Source: Stenogyne calaminthoides | Taxonomy: Eukaryota > Streptophyta > Magnoliopsida > Lamiales > Lamiaceae | DNA length: 64,000 nt | Direction: 5' to 3' | Assembly: GCA_037126765.1 (NCBI GenBank) | Contig: JBBCBC010000002.1 | Span: 20,677,853-20,741,852 of the forward strand | In this document: piece after piece, positions 61,173 to 64,000 of the stretch | Position numbering within the stretch: the first letter of the stretch is position 1 | Layout: each line of letters begins with the position of its first letter | Notes under the pieces: generated by a model | The model's database searches: none | What the model was told of the DNA's origin: nothing | The model's input: only the letters and a program-made list of their open reading frames with translations | Program-made: the position numbers and the translations under genes

Positions 61173-61273
61173 CGGACGCTCTCATGATGATACGGTACAT
61201 AATTTGGCATTTAATACTAATACTTTAAAAGGGATGATTGTTAATTTGTGTTAATTTTTATTTCTAAAAAATA

Positions 61274-61563
61274 GTACCTTCATCCCAGAAAAGTTCGCCC
61301 ATTTTCTTTTTTAGACGTCGCACAAAGTTTGCACATTTAAAAAAAGAAACCCCTAACTAAATTACACTATCACAATATTCACATATTTACAATTTTATAT
61401 CAAATGTCATTAATTTTGAAATTCACATATACACTCAATTCAATTAATTCAATTATTTTATACATAAAAACTTATCATATTAACACTCTATTCATCACAC
61501 TCTTTTTTTAATATGTGTGCCAACAAAATTTGAAGCAAACTTTCATAGAACGTGGAGAATATA
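61274..61563. mobile_element. Stowaway-like MITE upstream of APP1
   Basis: Left TAGTACCTTCATCCCAGAAA and right ACTTTCATAGAACGTGGAGA with ATATA are diverged inverted forms of the Stowaway end CTCCCTCCGTCCC, with AAAAGTTCGCC mirrored by GCAAACTTTC. TA target sites fit. It lies about 215 bp upstream of the start codon. Confidence 0.55.
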
Positions 61564-62144
61564 ATTTTTAAAAATAGAAAAATAAATAATAAAATAAAAA
61601 ATTGGGTTTAAGAGGATTTTTCAAACCTTTGTAGTATATTTTTTTTTTTGGGTTAATTGCATCAAATCCTCATATGGTTTGAAAATGTTGCACGAAAATT
61701 TTTGTGGTTTGAAAATGGCACGAAATTTTATAATTTATTGAATTAAGCGAATTATCTTTTTTTTTTCTAAAAAATGAGTTTACTTTATCAATTTTTTGTG
61801 TTTCACGTTATGTCTTTCATAGTTTCAAAACTTCAATATTTAAAAAAAAATGGGAAAATACATAGAATAGATAATATCGTTAAGTATTTTTTAACAAAAA
61901 GGAGGAATTCACTTGATTTAATAAAACATAAGTAAAGTTTTGTGCAATTTCCAATAAGGATTTTGACACAAAATAAGAGAATTCGCTTGACTTAATAAAC
62001 CACGAAAGAATCTCAAGCAATATTTTTAAAAACCACGTGGGAATTTCATGGAACTTGCCTTAATACATTTTAGGCAAGTTGATTTTCTCCATGCACTTTT
62101 ATTTGTTTATACAAACTAGATGTAATATGAAAAAATATACAATT
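61564..62144. other. AT-rich intergenic DNA
   Basis: No gene. Repeated ATGGTTTGAAAATG-type and CACGAAA-type motifs with loosely inverted counterparts near 62030 may be an old non-coding element. TSD ACAAT of the next LTR is at 62145-62149. Confidence 0.4.
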
Positions 62145-62149
62145 ACAAT

Positions 62150-63986
62150 TGTTGGGATATTTTAGTTTTGATGAATTATGTCAAAACATTATCAACTTGT
62201 ATTTTTGAAGCTAATCTACAGATAACAAGTTGAGGGGGAACGAGAGAACAGATTGAGGGGGAACTCAATCAATCGACGATAATCGAGATCGATTTGTGTC
62301 AGAAACGACCGATCGAGATCGATGAGTTAGATGAGTTCCGAGCTAACCTGGCGAGCCGGCAAAATCGGGGAGAAGAAAAAGTTAGATGAAGATCGATGAC
62401 CGAATGCACTGACCCGAGCTAATCACGAAATAGGCAAAATCGTAAGAGAAGAAAAGCTAAGCTTACCGATCGTAAGATCGATCACTGTAATGTGACCGAT
62501 CAGTGATCAAGAGTGCATAAGCCGATCGAAAGAAAACCGACCGCAGATCGCCGATCGAAGAAGTGATGAGACCGACGAGATCAGACGATCGACCGATAAG
62601 CTAACCCGATATGCTAACCGGATGTAATTAATCGATGCGTATAAACCGATATGCCGACCATGTTGTCAGATCGACCGATCATGTGAGCCGACGATCAAAG
62701 AGAAGAAATCGAATATCGAAACTAGAAATCGCATACCAGATCAAAAAGAGAAGTCATCGTAAGAGAAGTCATTCAAGTCATGTTCATCGAGAATCGAACG
62801 CCATCGATGATCGGGCTAGGGCTCGAAAAATAGTGACTGAGGATCATCGATGTCCGGGTCGAAGAATCAACTCCGCCACCTGAAAGTGTCAAGATGCCCG
62901 ACGATAAGGTCCGGCAAGAGAAGTCTGGCTGAATCAAGAAACCCGAGACTCAAGATGTCAACGGACACCGAGGCTCGATAGACCGGGCTCGATAGACCAA
63001 GGCTCGACAGACTGGGCTCGAGATAGACCAAGGCTCGATATAAACTCAAGCGCTCGAGATAGAATCAAGATCCCGAGACTCGTAAGAATCGAGGAATATA
63101 GCCGATTAGAATCACCGACGTGGATCAATGAGAGGAAGACAACCAAATTGAAGAAGTCAAGTTTTTTTACAAGAATAAGATGGATTTGAATGTGATTCTT
63201 CCAATCTAATATTCAAATCCACACTATAAATACAAGGTCTTTCATCATTCTAATGTGTGGATGTGTGGAGATTATAGCACGAGATGCTCTGAGCCAAAGA
63301 GAGTTATACCCAAAGCATTCCCACCATAGAACACAAGTCTGTAGATATACAAATATGTTCAAGAGTGTTCTAGAACCCAATCTAAGCAACCCACGATGTA
63401 TCCTAGCTTAGAGATTTTCCCAACCTTAGCATTGAGGCTAAACAAATGTAAGGGAAAATCTCAACCTAGTTGAAACCAAACAAACCTTACCCAAATCGAT
63501 CGGTTAAGTTTGTAGGTGAGTGTGAACTTCAGAAACATCTAGCAATCCCGAAAGGAGGGTAGGCAATCCCGAGTGAGGTGATAAGTCCATTGAGGTGAAC
63601 ACGGTAAACATCTCGTAAGGGCAATCCCGTGGAGGTGATAAGTCCCGAGGCGAACCCGAGAGGGTGATAAGTCCAGTTTGAGTGAGAACTCGTTAAATAT
63701 CTAGAGGCGAGCCGGAGAGGGTGATAAGTCCAGTTGGAAGGAATTTCCCTAGGAACAGGGAGAGTGGATGTAGGAGCTTGAGTCTCCGAACCACTATACA
63801 TTGTTGTGTTCTTTACTGCTTTATGTTCTTATCTTGTCATATGCATTCGATTATAAGCAAAACACAACACATGAGCTTAAAACGCAAAAATCTGGAATCA
63901 CCATTCCTTCACCCCTGTTTTTATATGCATCGCAATTTATGTTTGCTTCCGCACGCGCAAAATGGGTTTTCCCACCGGGACCATCA
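62150..63986 (+). mobile_element. Family-A solo LTR
   Basis: 1837 bp from TGTTGGGATATTTTAG to GGGACCATCA, with TSD ACAAT at 62145-62149 and 63987-63991. It is the inverse of the family-A LTRs at 6-7.5 and 24-30 kb (same TTGATGA...TGTCAAAACATT start, GGTGATAAGTCC repeats at 63540-63730, and GAGAGTGGATGTAGG at 63759). Its first 900 bp are unusually rich in CGATCGA compared with the CTGAT repeats in the array LTRs. No primer site follows, so it is solo. Confidence 0.92.
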
Positions 63987-64000
63987 ACAATTAATTTAAA

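Noticed and set aside
62250..63130. Cluster of GATCGATC-like sites as a regulatory island
   Set aside because: Related LTRs have CTGAT repeats here; the CGAT richness fits the general CTG/CAG-to-CG difference.
1..64000. CRISPR arrays, bacterial operons, phage or plasmid origins
   Set aside because: Repeats are LTRs, MITEs and minisatellites; the gene is spliced; all coding motifs are eukaryotic or plant-viral.

Overview
The window is nuclear DNA from a flowering plant, most likely a eudicot; an asterid is possible but unproven. It holds plant Copia and Ty3/gypsy LTR retrotransposons, an endogenous plant pararetrovirus, a plant L1-type LINE, Tourist- and Stowaway-like MITEs and one intron-rich host gene. 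I see no bacterial-type feature, rRNA, functional tRNA or CRISPR array.

Layout. 1-7466: degenerate minus-strand SIRE-like Copia with its 5' LTR at 6.0-7.47 kb. 7467-11.4 kb: pararetrovirus scrap, gypsy LTR, then the 5' LTR and broken gag of a plus-strand Copia. 11.4-14.3 kb: minus-strand Copia remnant whose single LTR has a primer site on one side and a polypurine tract on the other. 14.4-24.1 kb: decayed pararetrovirus locus broken by a solo LTR (15825-17843), by a second copy of the 7.5-10.4 kb block (18.6-22.8 kb) and, inside that, by a mosaic solo LTR (19994-21262). 24126-29849: tandem array of four LTRs and three 245-bp internal segments, bounded as a unit by a 5-bp target-site duplication (TSD). 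29.87-32.87 kb: 5'-truncated minus-strand LINE. 33.2-33.75 kb: two palindromic MITE-like elements. 34117-41119: full-length Tork/Tnt1-like Copia with both LTRs and TSD, its reverse transcriptase split by a solo LTR.

Host gene. From 61059 down to 42459 on the minus strand lies a gene for a cytosolic-type Xaa-Pro aminopeptidase (APP1, peptidase family M24B). I resolve 16 exons and 1956 coding bases (651 residues), with the reading frame open across every junction and all five metal ligands present. Its introns hold a 6.75-kb LTR element (intron 9), a Tourist-like MITE (intron 6), a 92-bp tRNA-derived SINE with a 17-bp TSD (intron 7) and a palindromic MITE (intron 15). Intron 4 uses a GC-AG splice pair.

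Upstream of the gene are a Stowaway-like MITE and, at 62150-63986, a solo LTR of the same family as the 24-30 kb array. The elements do not form one functional pathway: the window is one conserved gene in a nested transposon landscape. The most informative signals are the exact TSD nesting, the tandem LTR array, the mosaic LTR and a recurring CTG/CAG-to-CG difference between repeat copies that may be a sequencing artefact linked to CHG methylation.
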